Shown in pieces: positions 35,566 through 45,747 of a stretch of DNA of 64,000 bases; the stretch's first letter is position 1; the number at the start of each line of letters is the position of its first letter. The DNA is from Aurantiacibacter xanthus (GTDB taxonomy: Bacteria; Pseudomonadota; Alphaproteobacteria; Sphingomonadales; Sphingomonadaceae), in assembly GCF_003584015.1 (NCBI RefSeq), contig NZ_QXFM01000066.1, forward strand, positions 62,001 to 126,000, in the 5' to 3' direction. The translations under genes were made by a program, and so were the position numbers. The notes beneath the pieces were generated by a model. It was not told where the DNA came from. It did not search any database and saw only the letters and a list, made by a program, of their open reading frames with translations.

Positions 35566-37176
35566 TCAGCGCAGGGTCGAGCGCATCTGCCAGTCGAAGT
35601 CGGTGGTCGAATTCGCCGGGACCTGCACCTCGACATAGCGCACTCCGTTCTTCGTCCGCAGCCGTTGGCGGGCGAATCGGTAATCCCACCCCGCTTCCTC
35701 CCCCAGCATGATTCGCAGCGTCACGCTGTGCAGATTGGCGTTGGTGACGCGCGCGCGCATCGGCATCCAGCGGGCACCATAGGTATCGGGCTCCGCCGCA
35801 CCGAGCCGCGCGCATTGCGTGAACACTTCCGGGCTTCGACCGATATCCAGCTCGACATCCTGCCCCACCGCATAGTCGCGCAGGTCCAGTTCGTTCACCA
35901 GCAGGTCGCCCGCTGGCGAAGGTTCGAACAGCGCCATATTGCCGAGCGGCAGCGCCGCACCAAGGCCGTGCGCCTCGTCGTTTTTCGTCACCAGCATCAG
36001 CATGACGGGGGTGAAATCCGCCTGATCGTTATTATCGGGAAGCGGCGTCCACGGCGCGCACTGGTCGGCGCGATAGACGATCCTCCCCTTGACCTCGGGC
36101 CGGTCAAGAAAGGCCACCTGCTTAAGCCCCTTGGCTGAAACCGTGACCGGTTCGGGCACGCGATAGAGCTTGAGGTCGCCGAGGTCTTCCTCGCTCGCGA
36201 TCATCGAGGCGGTAACGACGATTTCCTCGTCGGACTCGGCGCGCGCACGCATCGCGACCGGCGCATACATGACCATTCGCGCAGGCGGCGGGGCCGGAGG
36301 GTTAAAGGAGGCTTCGGGCGAGCCGCGCGCCGTGCTGCCAATCGGATAACAGGTCAGCCGCAAGGGCCGGGCGCGCGGCGGCTCGGCCAGACCCTCATAA
36401 TCGCTCTCGACGTTGATCGTGCCTGCCACGGCCATCAGATCGGCGTTCTCGAAGCTCTGGCCATTGTCGTTGAGCAGTGTCAGCCAGCTTACCAGCCGCA
36501 GCCGCGCATTGTCGCGCGCCCCCGCTTCGGAGAGCGTGGCGACGTAGTTCGCCTCCCAGTCGAAGCCCCAAGCGAGGTATGACAGCGTCACCGTGTAGGT
36601 GCCGCCGCTGGCGTCACGGGTGTCGATGGAGAACACCGGCTCGGACGAGAGCCCGGCGGGCACGCGCTCGAAGGCGACACTTTCGGGCAGGCCCGAACAG
36701 CGCACCGGCTCGAAGCCCTCGCTGGTCTGGAGCACCAGACCGCCATCGGCGCGGGTGCGGACAATCGCGCTTTCGCTGGTCTGCGCCCCGGTGCCGGGGT
36801 TGGTGCGGGTGATGCGCACGCGGTTGCCAAGCGTCCCGTCGACCAGTGCGGCGGGGCTCAGGAGGTCGGCATTGCGGTTCTTCTCGATGGTGCCGCCGGG
36901 CAACCCCGTGACGATGGCCGAGACCGCCACCATGCCCTCGGCCACGCCGGTGAAGCGGATGCGCGATTCGCCCGGTGGGAGCGTGACCGTGCGGACCTCG
37001 GAGATCATCGCGAAGCCTTGCGGGTTGTCGCGGTCGAGCCGGTCGCCGGGCGCGCGGTTGGGGTCGCGGTAGATGGTGACGGCTTGTTGGGTGGGGGCGG
37101 AGGCGTCGACGGTAGCGCGGTCTTGCGCGGCGGCGGGGGCGGCGAAGCCCAAGGCGAGTGTGAGCAGAGCGACCAC
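35566..37176 (-). CDS. DUF4139 domain-containing exported protein (A)
   Basis: A 536-residue secreted protein of the DUF4139 family; function is unknown. The GTG start at 37176 yields the signal peptide MVALLTLALGFAAPAAAQ. The frame continues 48 codons upstream, but those are the translation of a palindromic intergenic repeat and are rejected as protein. The body has the family's beta-rich mucoidy-inhibitor-like fold with a central low-complexity insert (PPAPPPARMVMYAPV) and an AESDEEIVVTA stretch reminiscent of a TonB-receptor N-terminal segment. It ends in a strand pattern (VQVPANSTTDFDWQMR) like its paralogue next door. It is probably periplasmic or envelope-associated. Confidence 0.8.
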   Translation of the reverse strand: MVALLTLALGFAAPAAAQDRATVDASAPTQQAVTIYRDPNRAPGDRLDRDNPQGFAMISEVRTVTLPPGESRIRFTGVAEGMVAVSAIVTGLPGGTIEKNRNADLLSPAALVDGTLGNRVRITRTNPGTGAQTSESAIVRTRADGGLVLQTSEGFEPVRCSGLPESVAFERVPAGLSSEPVFSIDTRDASGGTYTVTLSYLAWGFDWEANYVATLSEAGARDNARLRLVSWLTLLNDNGQSFENADLMAVAGTINVESDYEGLAEPPRARPLRLTCYPIGSTARGSPEASFNPPAPPPARMVMYAPVAMRARAESDEEIVVTASMIASEEDLGDLKLYRVPEPVTVSAKGLKQVAFLDRPEVKGRIVYRADQCAPWTPLPDNNDQADFTPVMLMLVTKNDEAHGLGAALPLGNMALFEPSPAGDLLVNELDLRDYAVGQDVELDIGRSPEVFTQCARLGAAEPDTYGARWMPMRARVTNANLHSVTLRIMLGEEAGWDYRFARQRLRTKNGVRYVEVQVPANSTTDFDWQMRSTLR

Positions 37177-37177
37177 T

Positions 37178-37290
37178 CCCCTCCCGTTTACGGGAGGGGG
37201 TGCGAGCCTTGGCAGCTCGCTGCCTGGTCGCAGCGGGGTGGGCCCTGCGGGCCCATGCCCACCCCCAGCCCCTCCCGTAAACGGGAGGGG
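37178..37290. repeat. Composite palindromic repeat upstream of DUF4139 gene A
   Basis: Two perfect hairpins, CCCCTCCCG-TTTA-CGGGAGGGG (37178-37199) and CCCCTCCCG-TAAA-CGGGAGGGG (37269-37290), in inverted order with a GC-rich spacer, making a REP/BIME-like unit of about 113 bp. The first hairpin directly abuts the GTG start at 37176 and supplies its purine-rich ribosome binding sequence. Confidence 0.8.
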
Positions 37291-37331
37291 AGTTTTGGCG
37301 CGCGATTTTCTCCGGCGCATCGCCCGCGCCC

Positions 37332-38813
37332 TCAGTACTTCGTCTCGTAAGTCACGCGCACCACGCGCTCGCCGTTGGCGGGCACGGTCACGCGGTAAAG
37401 GCGAGTGTCGGCGTTCACCTGCTCGCCCGCGATATCCTCCGAGACCACGCGGTAGTCATTGGCCCAATAGCCGCGATCCAGCCCCGACTGACGGAACTCG
37501 ACCGTAACTGGCGCGCTCTTGGCATTGGTGAAGCTGTAGCGCATCGTGGTGCGATAGTAGTCGACCGCCCGGTCGACCTCGACTTCGCGGGTCACTTCGC
37601 CGTTCTCGATCACCCGGTAGCGCGCCGAGCGCTCGTAGTCGGCGGCAGTGATCTTGTCGCGGCGCTCGACCTCGACCTTGCTGAACACGTCGAAGGCATC
37701 GCCGGTGCGCAGCGACAGCACGCTGCCCATCGGGGTGTGGCCGATGGAGTTTTCGCCGATAAACTGCGGGTTTCCGCTCGCATCGCGCTGGTAGAACCGC
37801 ACGGTGCCCGCGGGCAGCGCATCGCCCAGCCCGCCTTCGCGCGAGGAATTGAAGCTGATCGCGGAGGAGACGCTCTGCCAGTCGTCCCAGGTTGCCAGCC
37901 AGCCCGCACCCGCCGAATAGACGCGGCTCGCGGGAACCCCCTGCACATCGAGAAAACTGACCTGCTTGGTCTGGTTGTTGGCAATCGTGGTGCGGCCCTC
38001 GATCGGGTAGAGATAAAAGTCGCCCAGCCGTTCGCGCTCGGCGCTCTGGGTGCCGGGGCGCACCATGTCAGTGCGGCGCATGGGGCGACCGCCGCCCACG
38101 TTACCCGCCACCAGCAATGTGTCGGCATTGGTGAAGGTGGTGCCGGTGGTGTTGGTGAGCGTCACCCAGCCCTGCATATCGACCGTGCCCTTCGCCTCAT
38201 CGAACAGCGCGACATAGTCGCTCGACCAGCCGAGGCCGGGGGTGAGATAGCGGATCGAGGCAGGCCGCGTGCCGCCGCGCGAACTTTCAAGGTTCACCGA
38301 GAGCGTGGGCCGCGCGCGCAGGTTGGGCGGCAGCTCGTCGAAGATCACGCGCACCGGCAGGCCATCGTCGCGCAGCACCTCGACCTGTCCGTTCACGCGG
38401 ATCACCACTCCGCCCACGGTCGAGAGCACCTCGGCACGTTGGCGGGTTTCCGCGCCGGTGGCGGGGTTGGTGCGGATCAGCGTCACCTCCTGCCCCACGG
38501 CCTTTTCCATCAGCTTTTGCGGGGTCAGCAGGTCGAAGTCGAAGTTCTGCTCGATGATAGACGTATCTGCGGCGTTGAAGCTCAGCGTCTCGGGCCGGAT
38601 CATCGCCGAGACATCGGGGAAGGTCACGGTCGAGCGGCCGCGCGCGATATCGAGCTGGCGCACATCCTGCACCAGGCTCTGCCCGTTGTTGTAGATCGTC
38701 ACTGCGAGATCGCCCTGCGCGCTCGGCTCATTGGGGTCGCTCTGGGCCGAGGCGCTGGCGGCAGTGGCAGCGAGCAGGCAGGCGACGAACGTGGTGCGGG
38801 CGTGGCTGAGCAT
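37332..38813 (-). CDS. DUF4139 domain-containing exported protein (B)
   Basis: A 493-residue paralogue of the neighbouring gene. The signal peptide MLSHARTTFVACLLAATAASASA is clear. The mature part starts with an N-terminal domain (LAVTIYNNGQSLVQDVRQ, RSTVTFPDVSAMIRPETLSF), followed by the DUF4139 domain (ASIRYLTPGLGWSSDYVALF) and a final beta strand YRVTVPANGERVVRVTYETK. Function is unknown. It is co-directional with and 155 bases before gene A, which starts after the palindromic repeat. Confidence 0.85.
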   Translation of the reverse strand: MLSHARTTFVACLLAATAASASAQSDPNEPSAQGDLAVTIYNNGQSLVQDVRQLDIARGRSTVTFPDVSAMIRPETLSFNAADTSIIEQNFDFDLLTPQKLMEKAVGQEVTLIRTNPATGAETRQRAEVLSTVGGVVIRVNGQVEVLRDDGLPVRVIFDELPPNLRARPTLSVNLESSRGGTRPASIRYLTPGLGWSSDYVALFDEAKGTVDMQGWVTLTNTTGTTFTNADTLLVAGNVGGGRPMRRTDMVRPGTQSAERERLGDFYLYPIEGRTTIANNQTKQVSFLDVQGVPASRVYSAGAGWLATWDDWQSVSSAISFNSSREGGLGDALPAGTVRFYQRDASGNPQFIGENSIGHTPMGSVLSLRTGDAFDVFSKVEVERRDKITAADYERSARYRVIENGEVTREVEVDRAVDYYRTTMRYSFTNAKSAPVTVEFRQSGLDRGYWANDYRVVSEDIAGEQVNADTRLYRVTVPANGERVVRVTYETKY

Positions 38814-38894
38814 CTGGCGAATCTTCCCTCTCGTAAAGCTTACATTGAGATAGCACGGCCTGAGCGCGCGCTGAACAGTGCGGGCGGCAGAGGA

Positions 38895-41396
38895 TCAGCC
38901 CCGGCGCGAACTGGCGGTCAGCACCTCGGCGACCTTGTCGGCGATCTGCTGCACGCTGAAGGGCTTGGGAATGAAGTGCATGGCCACGATGTCGATCTGG
39001 TCGCGCAGCTGCGCCTCGGCATAGCCCGACATGAACAGGATCGGCAAATCGGGCGCAACCTCGCGGATCGCCAGCGCCATGGCCGGGCCGTCCATCGCGG
39101 GCATCACCACGTCGGTTACGACAAGGTCGAACTGCTCGCCGCCGCGCACGATATCGAGGCCTTCGTCGCCATCGCTGGCGGTGGTCACCTCGTAGCCCTG
39201 CCGCGTCAGCGCGCGTTCGGCCACGGCGCGCACCATGTCTTCGTCCTCGACCAGCAGGATACGCCCGCCGCCCGCCCAGTTGCGCGCTTCCTCAGGGGGC
39301 TCGACCTTCTTCAGGTCTTCCTCGCTCGCCTCGTGGACGGGCAGGTAAATCGTGAAGCGCGCCCCGGCTGGCTTGCCGTTGGCGCCCTGCACGTTGCTGG
39401 CAAAGATGAAGCCGCCCGACTGCTTGACGATGCCATAGACGGTCGAAAGGCCGAGCCCGGTGCCCTTGCCGATTTCCTTGGTGGTGAAGAACGGCTCGAA
39501 GATCTTGCCGATGACCGCGGGCGCAATGCCGCCGCCGGTGTCCTCGGCGATCAGCGCGGTATATTCGCCCGCCGGGATGATTTCCGAACCCATGCGCCGG
39601 ATGTCACTCGCCCCCACGCGCCGGGTGGTGAAGGTGAGCGTCCCGCTCGCCCCCTCGCCGCCGCCGCTCGACTGGATCGCGTCGCGCGCGTTGACTGCGA
39701 GGTTCATGATCACCTGTTCGAGCTGACGCGGATCGGCGCGCACGGCCCCGAGGTTGCGGTCATGCCGCACCTCCAGCGTGATCTTCGCGCCGAGCAAACG
39801 CTTCAGCATCTGCGTGACCTCGCTCATTACGTCGGGCAGTTGCAGTACTTCGGGCTGCAAGGTCTGCTGGCGCGAGAAGGCGAGCAACTGGCGGGTCAGG
39901 CTCGCCGCACGGTTCGAGTTGGCCTTGATCTGCTGGATATCGTCATAGTCGCTGTCACCCGGCGTGTGGCGCAGCAGCATGAGGTCGCAATAGCCGATGA
40001 TCGCGGTCAGCACGTTGTTGAAGTCGTGCGCCACGCCGCCTGCGAGCTGACCCACCGCCTGCATCTTGGTCGCCTGCGCGACCTGGCGGCGCAGGCGCGT
40101 CTCCTCGGTGGTGTCGGCAAGACTGAGCAGCACGGCGGCCTCGCCCATGCCGCGCACGCCGGCAAGGCCGAGGCTGGCCGGTTCGTCAGGCTCAACCGAA
40201 AGCCTGACCGCAATATCACCGCTCGACGCCGGGCCTTGGGCATAGCGGCGCACGGCATCGCTCATCGCGGTCTTGTCGCGCGCGATCACGAGGTCGGAAG
40301 GGTAAGGCGGCAGGTTATGCCGGTCGAGCCCGGCGGCGCGGCGGAACGCGGGGTTGGCGAACAGGAACCGACCGTCGCGGTCGGTCATCGCCAGACCCAG
40401 CGGCAATTGTTCCAGCAAGGCCTCCAGCTGTGCGGCCTGCCCCTTGGCATCGCCGCCCGAACTGCCCAGCCCCATCCCGGCATCGACCATCAGCAGCAAC
40501 GAAGCAGGCTCCGCCGCAGCGGTCGCTCTGCTCGCCGGGGAGGCAGCCTCGGCCTCGGGCGAGACGAGCGGCACTTGCCACAAGGTCTGCGGCGAGCCCT
40601 TGCGCCCTTCGCGCGCGAAATGAATGCGGTCGCGGTCGTCGGTCCGCAGCAGCGCGGCAAATTCCTGCCCGGCGAGCGTTGCCGAGCCATCGCCGCAGGC
40701 GCGCGTCGCTAGTTCGCTGTTGGCGGCCAGGATCGTGCCTTCCGGGCCGACCAGAGCCAGGCACAGCCCCGCCTCGCCGAACATCGTCCCGAACGGTCCG
40801 CGCAGCCACGCGGCCATGTCGGCCAGCATGTCGACCTCTTCAATCGGCGCGAACGACCAGATCATATATTCGTCGCCCCGCCCCGCCCGGCGCGCCCCGA
40901 CTCGCCAGCGCCGCCCGGCATCGGTCACCTCGCGCACGGTCGCCTCGCCGTCGCGCCAGGCCTCGCGCCCGATGACTGCCAACGCTTCGCTGCCGCCCGC
41001 ATCGAGCACCATGCGCGGCGGTGCATGAAGGCTGCCGAAGGCCTGCTCGAACGCAGGATTGGCGCAAACGAGCCGGTTGGCCCGGTCGGTGATCGCGATC
41101 GCCGCCGTCGCCTTGCCCTGCACCGCCCCGCCCGTACTCTCGATGGCGGCGAGCGTGACCGACCAGTCGGGCGGGGTCTGCTCGACATCGGCGGCGGGGC
41201 GCTGCCCGCGCATGACCAGCGCCGCGGCCAGCATCATTCCCGCCAGCCCGCAGGCAAAGCCCAGCGCGACCAGCGGCATCCCGCTCACCCAGTAGATCAG
41301 CCCCCCGCTCGCTACGAGCGCAAGCACAAGCCCCGCCAGCTCGATCGCGAGCCGGGCGTTGTTTGTCTCATCGGGTATCGTCAGTGCCTGCTTCAC
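38895..41396 (-). CDS. cckA: Hybrid sensor histidine kinase CckA
   Basis: An 833-residue cell-cycle kinase. Two N-terminal membrane helices (about residues 17-37 and 40-62) are followed by PAS-like sensor domains. The HisKA domain has the phospho-acceptor His457 in GGVAHDFNNVLTAIIGYCDL, and the HATPase has a GTGLGLSTVYGIVKQSGG box. A C-terminal receiver carries Asp762 (VVTDVVMPAMDG). CckA autophosphorylates and, through ChpT, controls CtrA and CpdR; at low signal it reverses as a phosphatase. A GTG start at 41396 is preferred because it gives a 4-base GTGA overlap with the upstream gene; an ATG at 41441 would overlap more. Confidence 0.9.
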   Translation of the reverse strand: MKQALTIPDETNNARLAIELAGLVLALVASGGLIYWVSGMPLVALGFACGLAGMMLAAALVMRGQRPAADVEQTPPDWSVTLAAIESTGGAVQGKATAAIAITDRANRLVCANPAFEQAFGSLHAPPRMVLDAGGSEALAVIGREAWRDGEATVREVTDAGRRWRVGARRAGRGDEYMIWSFAPIEEVDMLADMAAWLRGPFGTMFGEAGLCLALVGPEGTILAANSELATRACGDGSATLAGQEFAALLRTDDRDRIHFAREGRKGSPQTLWQVPLVSPEAEAASPASRATAAAEPASLLLMVDAGMGLGSSGGDAKGQAAQLEALLEQLPLGLAMTDRDGRFLFANPAFRRAAGLDRHNLPPYPSDLVIARDKTAMSDAVRRYAQGPASSGDIAVRLSVEPDEPASLGLAGVRGMGEAAVLLSLADTTEETRLRRQVAQATKMQAVGQLAGGVAHDFNNVLTAIIGYCDLMLLRHTPGDSDYDDIQQIKANSNRAASLTRQLLAFSRQQTLQPEVLQLPDVMSEVTQMLKRLLGAKITLEVRHDRNLGAVRADPRQLEQVIMNLAVNARDAIQSSGGGEGASGTLTFTTRRVGASDIRRMGSEIIPAGEYTALIAEDTGGGIAPAVIGKIFEPFFTTKEIGKGTGLGLSTVYGIVKQSGGFIFASNVQGANGKPAGARFTIYLPVHEASEEDLKKVEPPEEARNWAGGGRILLVEDEDMVRAVAERALTRQGYEVTTASDGDEGLDIVRGGEQFDLVVTDVVMPAMDGPAMALAIREVAPDLPILFMSGYAEAQLRDQIDIVAMHFIPKPFSVQQIADKVAEVLTASSRRG

Positions 41397-41977
41397 TCGG
41401 CGGGGTGTAGCAGCTTTGCCCGCGCCGGTCTCCGGTTCCACCTGCGCGCGACAAGAAACCGCCAGACGAACCCGCTGACCAGATAACCGAGCGCGGCGGT
41501 GACGACTGAAAGAACGATGAAGCCGAAGGCCGTCACCCCGGCGGTTTCGAGGAACCAGCCGAACTTGTCCCAGAACCCGCCCGCCGACAGGCTGGGATTG
41601 GCCGCATTGAACGTCGCCGCATCGACCTTGAGCACGAGGCGGCCGACCTTGTTCGCCACCACCAGCCAGAACGGCACGGTGAACGGATTGGTCACGAAGG
41701 TGAGCAGCGCCGCCACCGGCAGGTTAGCCCGCGCCGGGAGCGCGAGGAAGGCGGCGAGAAAAATCTGCCCGATCGGCACGATAAAGGCGGCAAACAGGCC
41801 CAGTGCGACTCCACGCGGAACCGAACGGCGCGTGAACCGCCACAGCTCGGAATGCAGGAACCGGTGCGCAATCGGCGCCAGCCAGCGGTTGCGCGCCATC
41901 TCCTCACGCTGCGGCATAGCGGGCAGCAGCGAGCGCCAGCCGCCTTTCGCCCTGTTGTCGCGCTTGTCGTGGGTCAT
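41393..41977 (-). CDS. DUF2062 domain-containing membrane protein
   Basis: A 194-residue inner-membrane protein of the DUF2062 family; function is unknown. The family core FTRRSVPRGVALGLFAAFIVPIG and the later NPFTVPFWLVVANKVGR are recognisable, with three or four hydrophobic helices and a basic C-terminus (RRWNRRPARAKLLHP). It is translationally coupled to cckA by a 4-base overlap. Confidence 0.85.
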   Translation of the reverse strand: MTHDKRDNRAKGGWRSLLPAMPQREEMARNRWLAPIAHRFLHSELWRFTRRSVPRGVALGLFAAFIVPIGQIFLAAFLALPARANLPVAALLTFVTNPFTVPFWLVVANKVGRLVLKVDAATFNAANPSLSAGGFWDKFGWFLETAGVTAFGFIVLSVVTAALGYLVSGFVWRFLVARRWNRRPARAKLLHPAE

Positions 41978-42106
41978 TGCGGGGGCGCTCTTACACCTTT
42001 GTTGAGCCTGCGACAGCGGTCTTTAGACGGGAAGAGAAAAACCATCGCTTAACGGCGTGTTCCGATTCCTACGAGGCATCGCGGCCTCGGGCGTGCTGAC
42101 TTCGCG

Positions 42107-42589
42107 TCAGCCTTTTTCGCGCATCAGCCGCGCCTTGTCGCGCTGCCAGTCGCGGTCCTTGATCGCGGCGCGTTTGTCATGGGTCTGCTTGCCCTTGGCC
42201 AAGGCCAGCTCGACCTTGGCGCGCCCGCGCGAATTGAAGTAGACGCTCAGCGGCACCAGCGTCATGCCCTTGCGCTCGACCGCACCGAACATCTTCTCGA
42301 TCTCGCGGCCCGCCAGCAGCAGCTTGCGCGGCCGCTTGGGGGTGTGGTTGAAGCGGTTGCCGTGACTGAACTCGGGAATGTTCGAGTTGACCAGCCAGAC
42401 CTCGCCGTCCTTCACCTCGGCATAGCTTTCGGCAATGTTGCCCTCGCCCTGACGCAGCGACTTCACCTCGGTGCCGGTCAGCACGAGCCCTGCCTCGTAG
42501 ACATCCTCGATATGATAGTTGTACTTCGCCTTGCGGTTTTCCGCGACGATCTTGAGCTTGTCGAAGGTGGTGGGTTTAGGGCGCGCCAT
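42107..42589 (-). CDS. smpB: SsrA-binding protein SmpB
   Basis: A 160-residue SmpB, the partner of tmRNA in trans-translation that rescues stalled ribosomes. [40 protein letters not shown] and the C-terminal basic tail [20 protein letters not shown] are characteristic. The ATG at 42589 ([11 protein letters not shown]) is chosen; MAPT four codons earlier is possible. In many relatives smpB directly follows dapA; here an oppositely oriented peptidase gene separates them. Confidence 0.96.
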   Translation of the reverse strand: MARPKPTTFDKLKIVAENRKAKYNYHIEDVYEAGLVLTGTEVKSLRQGEGNIAESYAEVKDGEVWLVNSNIPEFSHGNRFNHTPKRPRKLLLAGREIEKMFGAVERKGMTLVPLSVYFNSRGRAKVELALAKGKQTHDKRAAIKDRDWQRDKARLMREKG

Positions 42590-42751
42590 GGTCGGTGCCA
42601 TGTAGTGTGGGCAAAGGCCTTTTGCAAAGCGTTCACGCAGTCGCACGAAAAGGCCGCGAAGAGACCGCCAAAAGTTCCAGATCATACTTGTATTGCCACG
42701 AACGATCCCGCAACTCTTCCGACAGTGGGGAAACAAGGGGTAGTTTTCGCA

Positions 42752-44710
42752 ATGACTACGATAATTGTTCGGCTGGTGCGGCCCTTTGCCGTTCTGGCTC
42801 TGGCAGCCTTTTCTTCGCCATCGGCTCTGGCACAGGAGGTGCCGCCGCTCGCAGCCTATGGGGAGCTGCCGGGGGTGGAGGACATGGCGATCTCGCGCTC
42901 CGGCAAGCATCTCGCGGTGTTCACGACGCTCGGCGAGACGCGGCAGGTTATTGTATTTGACGACGAACTGAACAGCGTGCGCCGCGCGACAGTTGATGAC
43001 ATGAAATTTCGCGGCTTCAACTTCGTCGGCGACGAGGCTTTGCTGATCGTACGCAGCGAGACAGTCGACGTGTCCGGTTTCGTGGCCGACAAGTACGAGA
43101 TCAGCCAGGGGCTGGTTCTCCCGCTTCAGAACAATGCGCAGGCTGCGCTGGTATTCGGCGGCACCTCCGCGGTGATGAACGCGGTTTTCGGCAACTACGG
43201 GTTGCGCGCCAGCGCCGACGGCTGGCAAGGCTTCTTCGGCGCGGTCGAATATGGCCGCAATCACAAGGGCGATCGCGTTTTCGAGCACGGTCGTCCGGCT
43301 CTCTATCGCTACGACTTTGCTACCGGCGGGCAACGGCGCGTGGCGCGAGCCCCGGCAGAGGGCGTCCGCCGCAAGTGGCTGGTCGACGGTGCAGGCGAAG
43401 TTGCCGCCGAGCTCGATGTGATCGAATTGTCCGGCAGCTGGACGATTCGCAACAGCGCCAACCGGACGCTCGCCGAAGGGCGTGACCTGCAGGGTAACGT
43501 CGGGCTGGTCGGCCTTGGCGCGCGTGGCGACACCGTGATTTACGTTCAGCGGGACCAGCAAAGCGGCAACGATCTCTGGTTCGAGGTGCCGCTGGCAGGA
43601 GGAGAGGCGCAGCCATTCCTTGCCGATGTGGCGATCGACCGGTTTTACTGGGACCCGGCCAATGGCCAGTTGCTCGGCTACCTCGCGGATGAGGAAGGCG
43701 CCGAACCGGTGATGTTCGATGCCGAACTGCAACACCGCGCGCAGATGGTGGAAAGGGCCTTCGCGGGCAACAATGCCCGAATCATGGAGTGGACGCCCGA
43801 TTTCTCAAAGGTGATCGTGCACACGCAAGGCAGTCAGGATAGCGGCACCTGGTTCCTCGTCGATGTCGATGCCCGCAAGGCCGAGCCGTTCGGCTACGAC
43901 CGGCCGTTGATCGGCTCGGATCAGGTCGGCCCGGTCTCGACCTTGGCCTACACCGCACAGGACGGGCTGGAGATGGACGCGGTGGTGACCCTCCCGCCGG
44001 GTCGCGAGGCAGCGGGTCTTCCCGTCGTCGTGCTCCCGCACGGCGGTCCCCACATGCATGATGCAGAAGGGTTCGACTGGTGGGCGCAGGCTTTCGCCTC
44101 GCGCGGCTATGCCGTGATCCAGCCCAACTTTCGCGGTTCCACCGGTCGCGGGCAGGACTTTGAACGCGCAGGCTACGGCGAGTGGGGCCGCAAGATGCAG
44201 ACCGACATCTCCGATGCCCTCGCCGCACTGGCCGAGCAGGGTGTGGTCGATCCGTCGCGCGCCTGCATCGTCGGCGCGAGCTACGGCGGCTATGCCGCGC
44301 TTGCCGGCGTGACCTTGCAGCAGGGGCTTTACCGTTGCGCGGTCTCGGTGGCGGGAATTGGCGACATCGGCCTGATGTACCGCACAGAAAACCGCGAATC
44401 GGGACGCAACCCCCTGTTCAGACGCTCACTGCGCGAGGAACTGGGCGATTCGCGCGGGTGGGATGCGATCTCGCCGCGCAGGTTCGCGGCGCAGGCCGAT
44501 GCCCCGATCCTGCTGATCCACGGGCGCGACGATACGGTGGTCAACTTCGAGCAAAGCGCCAGGATGGCCGATGCGCTCAAGGATGCCGGCAAGCCCTATC
44601 GGCTGGTGGAACTGGCGGGCGAAGACCACTGGCTGTCGCTCGCCGTGACGCGCCAGCAGATGCTGACCGAAACCATGGCCTTCGTGCAGGAGCACAATCC
44701 GGCAGACTAG
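42752..44710 (+). CDS. S9 family prolyl-oligopeptidase-like serine peptidase, exported
   Basis: A 652-residue exported peptidase. A signal peptide ([20 protein letters not shown], cleavage near SALAQE) leads into a seven-bladed beta-propeller region. The C-terminal alpha/beta-hydrolase domain has Ser510 in GASYGGYA, Asp593/594 in HGRDDTVV and His626 in GEDHWLS. Such S9C acylaminoacyl-peptidase-like enzymes trim short peptides in the periplasm. The ATG at 42752 has AAGGGG upstream. It is convergent with dapA, and a short GGTGGAAGGGCT tandem repeat lies between the stop codons. Confidence 0.9.
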   Translation: MTTIIVRLVRPFAVLALAAFSSPSALAQEVPPLAAYGELPGVEDMAISRSGKHLAVFTTLGETRQVIVFDDELNSVRRATVDDMKFRGFNFVGDEALLIVRSETVDVSGFVADKYEISQGLVLPLQNNAQAALVFGGTSAVMNAVFGNYGLRASADGWQGFFGAVEYGRNHKGDRVFEHGRPALYRYDFATGGQRRVARAPAEGVRRKWLVDGAGEVAAELDVIELSGSWTIRNSANRTLAEGRDLQGNVGLVGLGARGDTVIYVQRDQQSGNDLWFEVPLAGGEAQPFLADVAIDRFYWDPANGQLLGYLADEEGAEPVMFDAELQHRAQMVERAFAGNNARIMEWTPDFSKVIVHTQGSQDSGTWFLVDVDARKAEPFGYDRPLIGSDQVGPVSTLAYTAQDGLEMDAVVTLPPGREAAGLPVVVLPHGGPHMHDAEGFDWWAQAFASRGYAVIQPNFRGSTGRGQDFERAGYGEWGRKMQTDISDALAALAEQGVVDPSRACIVGASYGGYAALAGVTLQQGLYRCAVSVAGIGDIGLMYRTENRESGRNPLFRRSLREELGDSRGWDAISPRRFAAQADAPILLIHGRDDTVVNFEQSARMADALKDAGKPYRLVELAGEDHWLSLAVTRQQMLTETMAFVQEHNPAD

Positions 44711-44756
44711 ACCGGCGCATCAGGCAGGTGGAAGGGCTGGTGGAAGGGCTGGCGGA

Positions 44757-45638
44757 TCAGGCGATCCCCGCCCCTTCCATCGCCGCATCGACCGCCGCCT
44801 TCGCCTCGTCCGAGATCGGCGCGATTGGCAGACGGGTATCGGGCGCGAACCAGTCGAACAGCCTGGAGAGCGCATATTTCACCGGCGACGGGCTGGCATC
44901 GGCGAACATCGCCCGGTGCAGCGGATAAAGCCACTCGTTCAGCTCGCGCGCCGTGGCATAGTCGCCAGCCAGAGCCGCCGCGTGGAAATCGGCGCACAGC
45001 TTCGGCGCCACATTCGCCGTCACCGAGATGCAACCGACCTGCCCCAGCGCATAGCCCGCCAGCGCCAGCGGATCGTCGCCCGAGAGCTGGCAGAAATCCG
45101 GCCCGGCGCCCATGCGCTGCGTCACCACGCGGGAAAGATCGCCGCTGGCATCCTTCAGCGCCACGATCTTGCCGGGGAAACGCCGGTGCAGTTCGATCAC
45201 CGTTTCGGGCAGAATGTCGGTCACGGTGCGGCCGGGCACGTTGTAGAGCACGATCGGCAGGTCGGCACGCTCGGCCAGATAGGAGAAGTGCGCGAGCAGG
45301 CCCTGCTGGCTCGGCCGGTTGTAATAGGGTGCGACCAGCAGCAGCGCGTCGGCCCCGGCCAGCTGGGCCTCCTTGATGTGCCACAGCGCGGTCTGGGTGT
45401 CGTTCGATCCCGCGCCCGCGATCACCGGCACGCGCTTGTTGGCAACCTCCGCGCAGATCGAGATCACGCGGTGATGTTCGTCGTTGTCGAGCGTGGCGCT
45501 TTCGCCGGTGGTGCCGCAGGGAACCAGCGCGGACGAGCCGTTTTCGATCTGCCACTCGATGAAGCGGCGATAGGCCTGTTCGTCGACCCGGTTGTCGGCA
45601 AAGGGCGTGGCAAGGGCTGGAATTGATCCGGAAAACAT
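44757..45638 (-). CDS. dapA: 4-hydroxy-tetrahydrodipicolinate synthase
   Basis: A 293-residue class I aldolase condensing pyruvate with aspartate semialdehyde in lysine and diaminopimelate synthesis. PCGTTGESATLDNDEH holds the active-site threonines. YNVPGRT carries the conserved Tyr, and the Schiff-base lysine lies in KIVALKDASGDLSR. Length is standard. It is divergent from the lytic transglycosylase, with 109 bases between. Confidence 0.95.
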   Translation of the reverse strand: MFSGSIPALATPFADNRVDEQAYRRFIEWQIENGSSALVPCGTTGESATLDNDEHHRVISICAEVANKRVPVIAGAGSNDTQTALWHIKEAQLAGADALLLVAPYYNRPSQQGLLAHFSYLAERADLPIVLYNVPGRTVTDILPETVIELHRRFPGKIVALKDASGDLSRVVTQRMGAGPDFCQLSGDDPLALAGYALGQVGCISVTANVAPKLCADFHAAALAGDYATARELNEWLYPLHRAMFADASPSPVKYALSRLFDWFAPDTRLPIAPISDEAKAAVDAAMEGAGIA

Positions 45639-45747
45639 GGTGAGCTGGCTCCTCGCACTTGCACAAATTCGCTATCGGTTAACCCGATGTCCGCCAAAAC
45701 GATGCGGACCCGGTCATTCAGCGCCTGATAAGGAGAGGGCTGGCACT

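Noticed and set aside
37177-37320. 48-codon N-terminal extension of DUF4139 gene A
   Set aside because: It is the translation of a palindromic repeat; a signal peptide begins at the GTG at 37176.
37737-40712. 991-codon plus-strand open frame opposite the DUF4139 gene B and cckA
   Set aside because: It is the antisense of two genes with clear family motifs; in GC-rich DNA the opposite strand often lacks stops. Its composition (His, Arg, Ala, Gly repeats) is typical of such shadows.
42590-43735. Long upstream extension of the smpB frame
   Set aside because: It crosses the start region of the divergent S9 peptidase, and residues before [11 protein letters not shown] are not SmpB-like.
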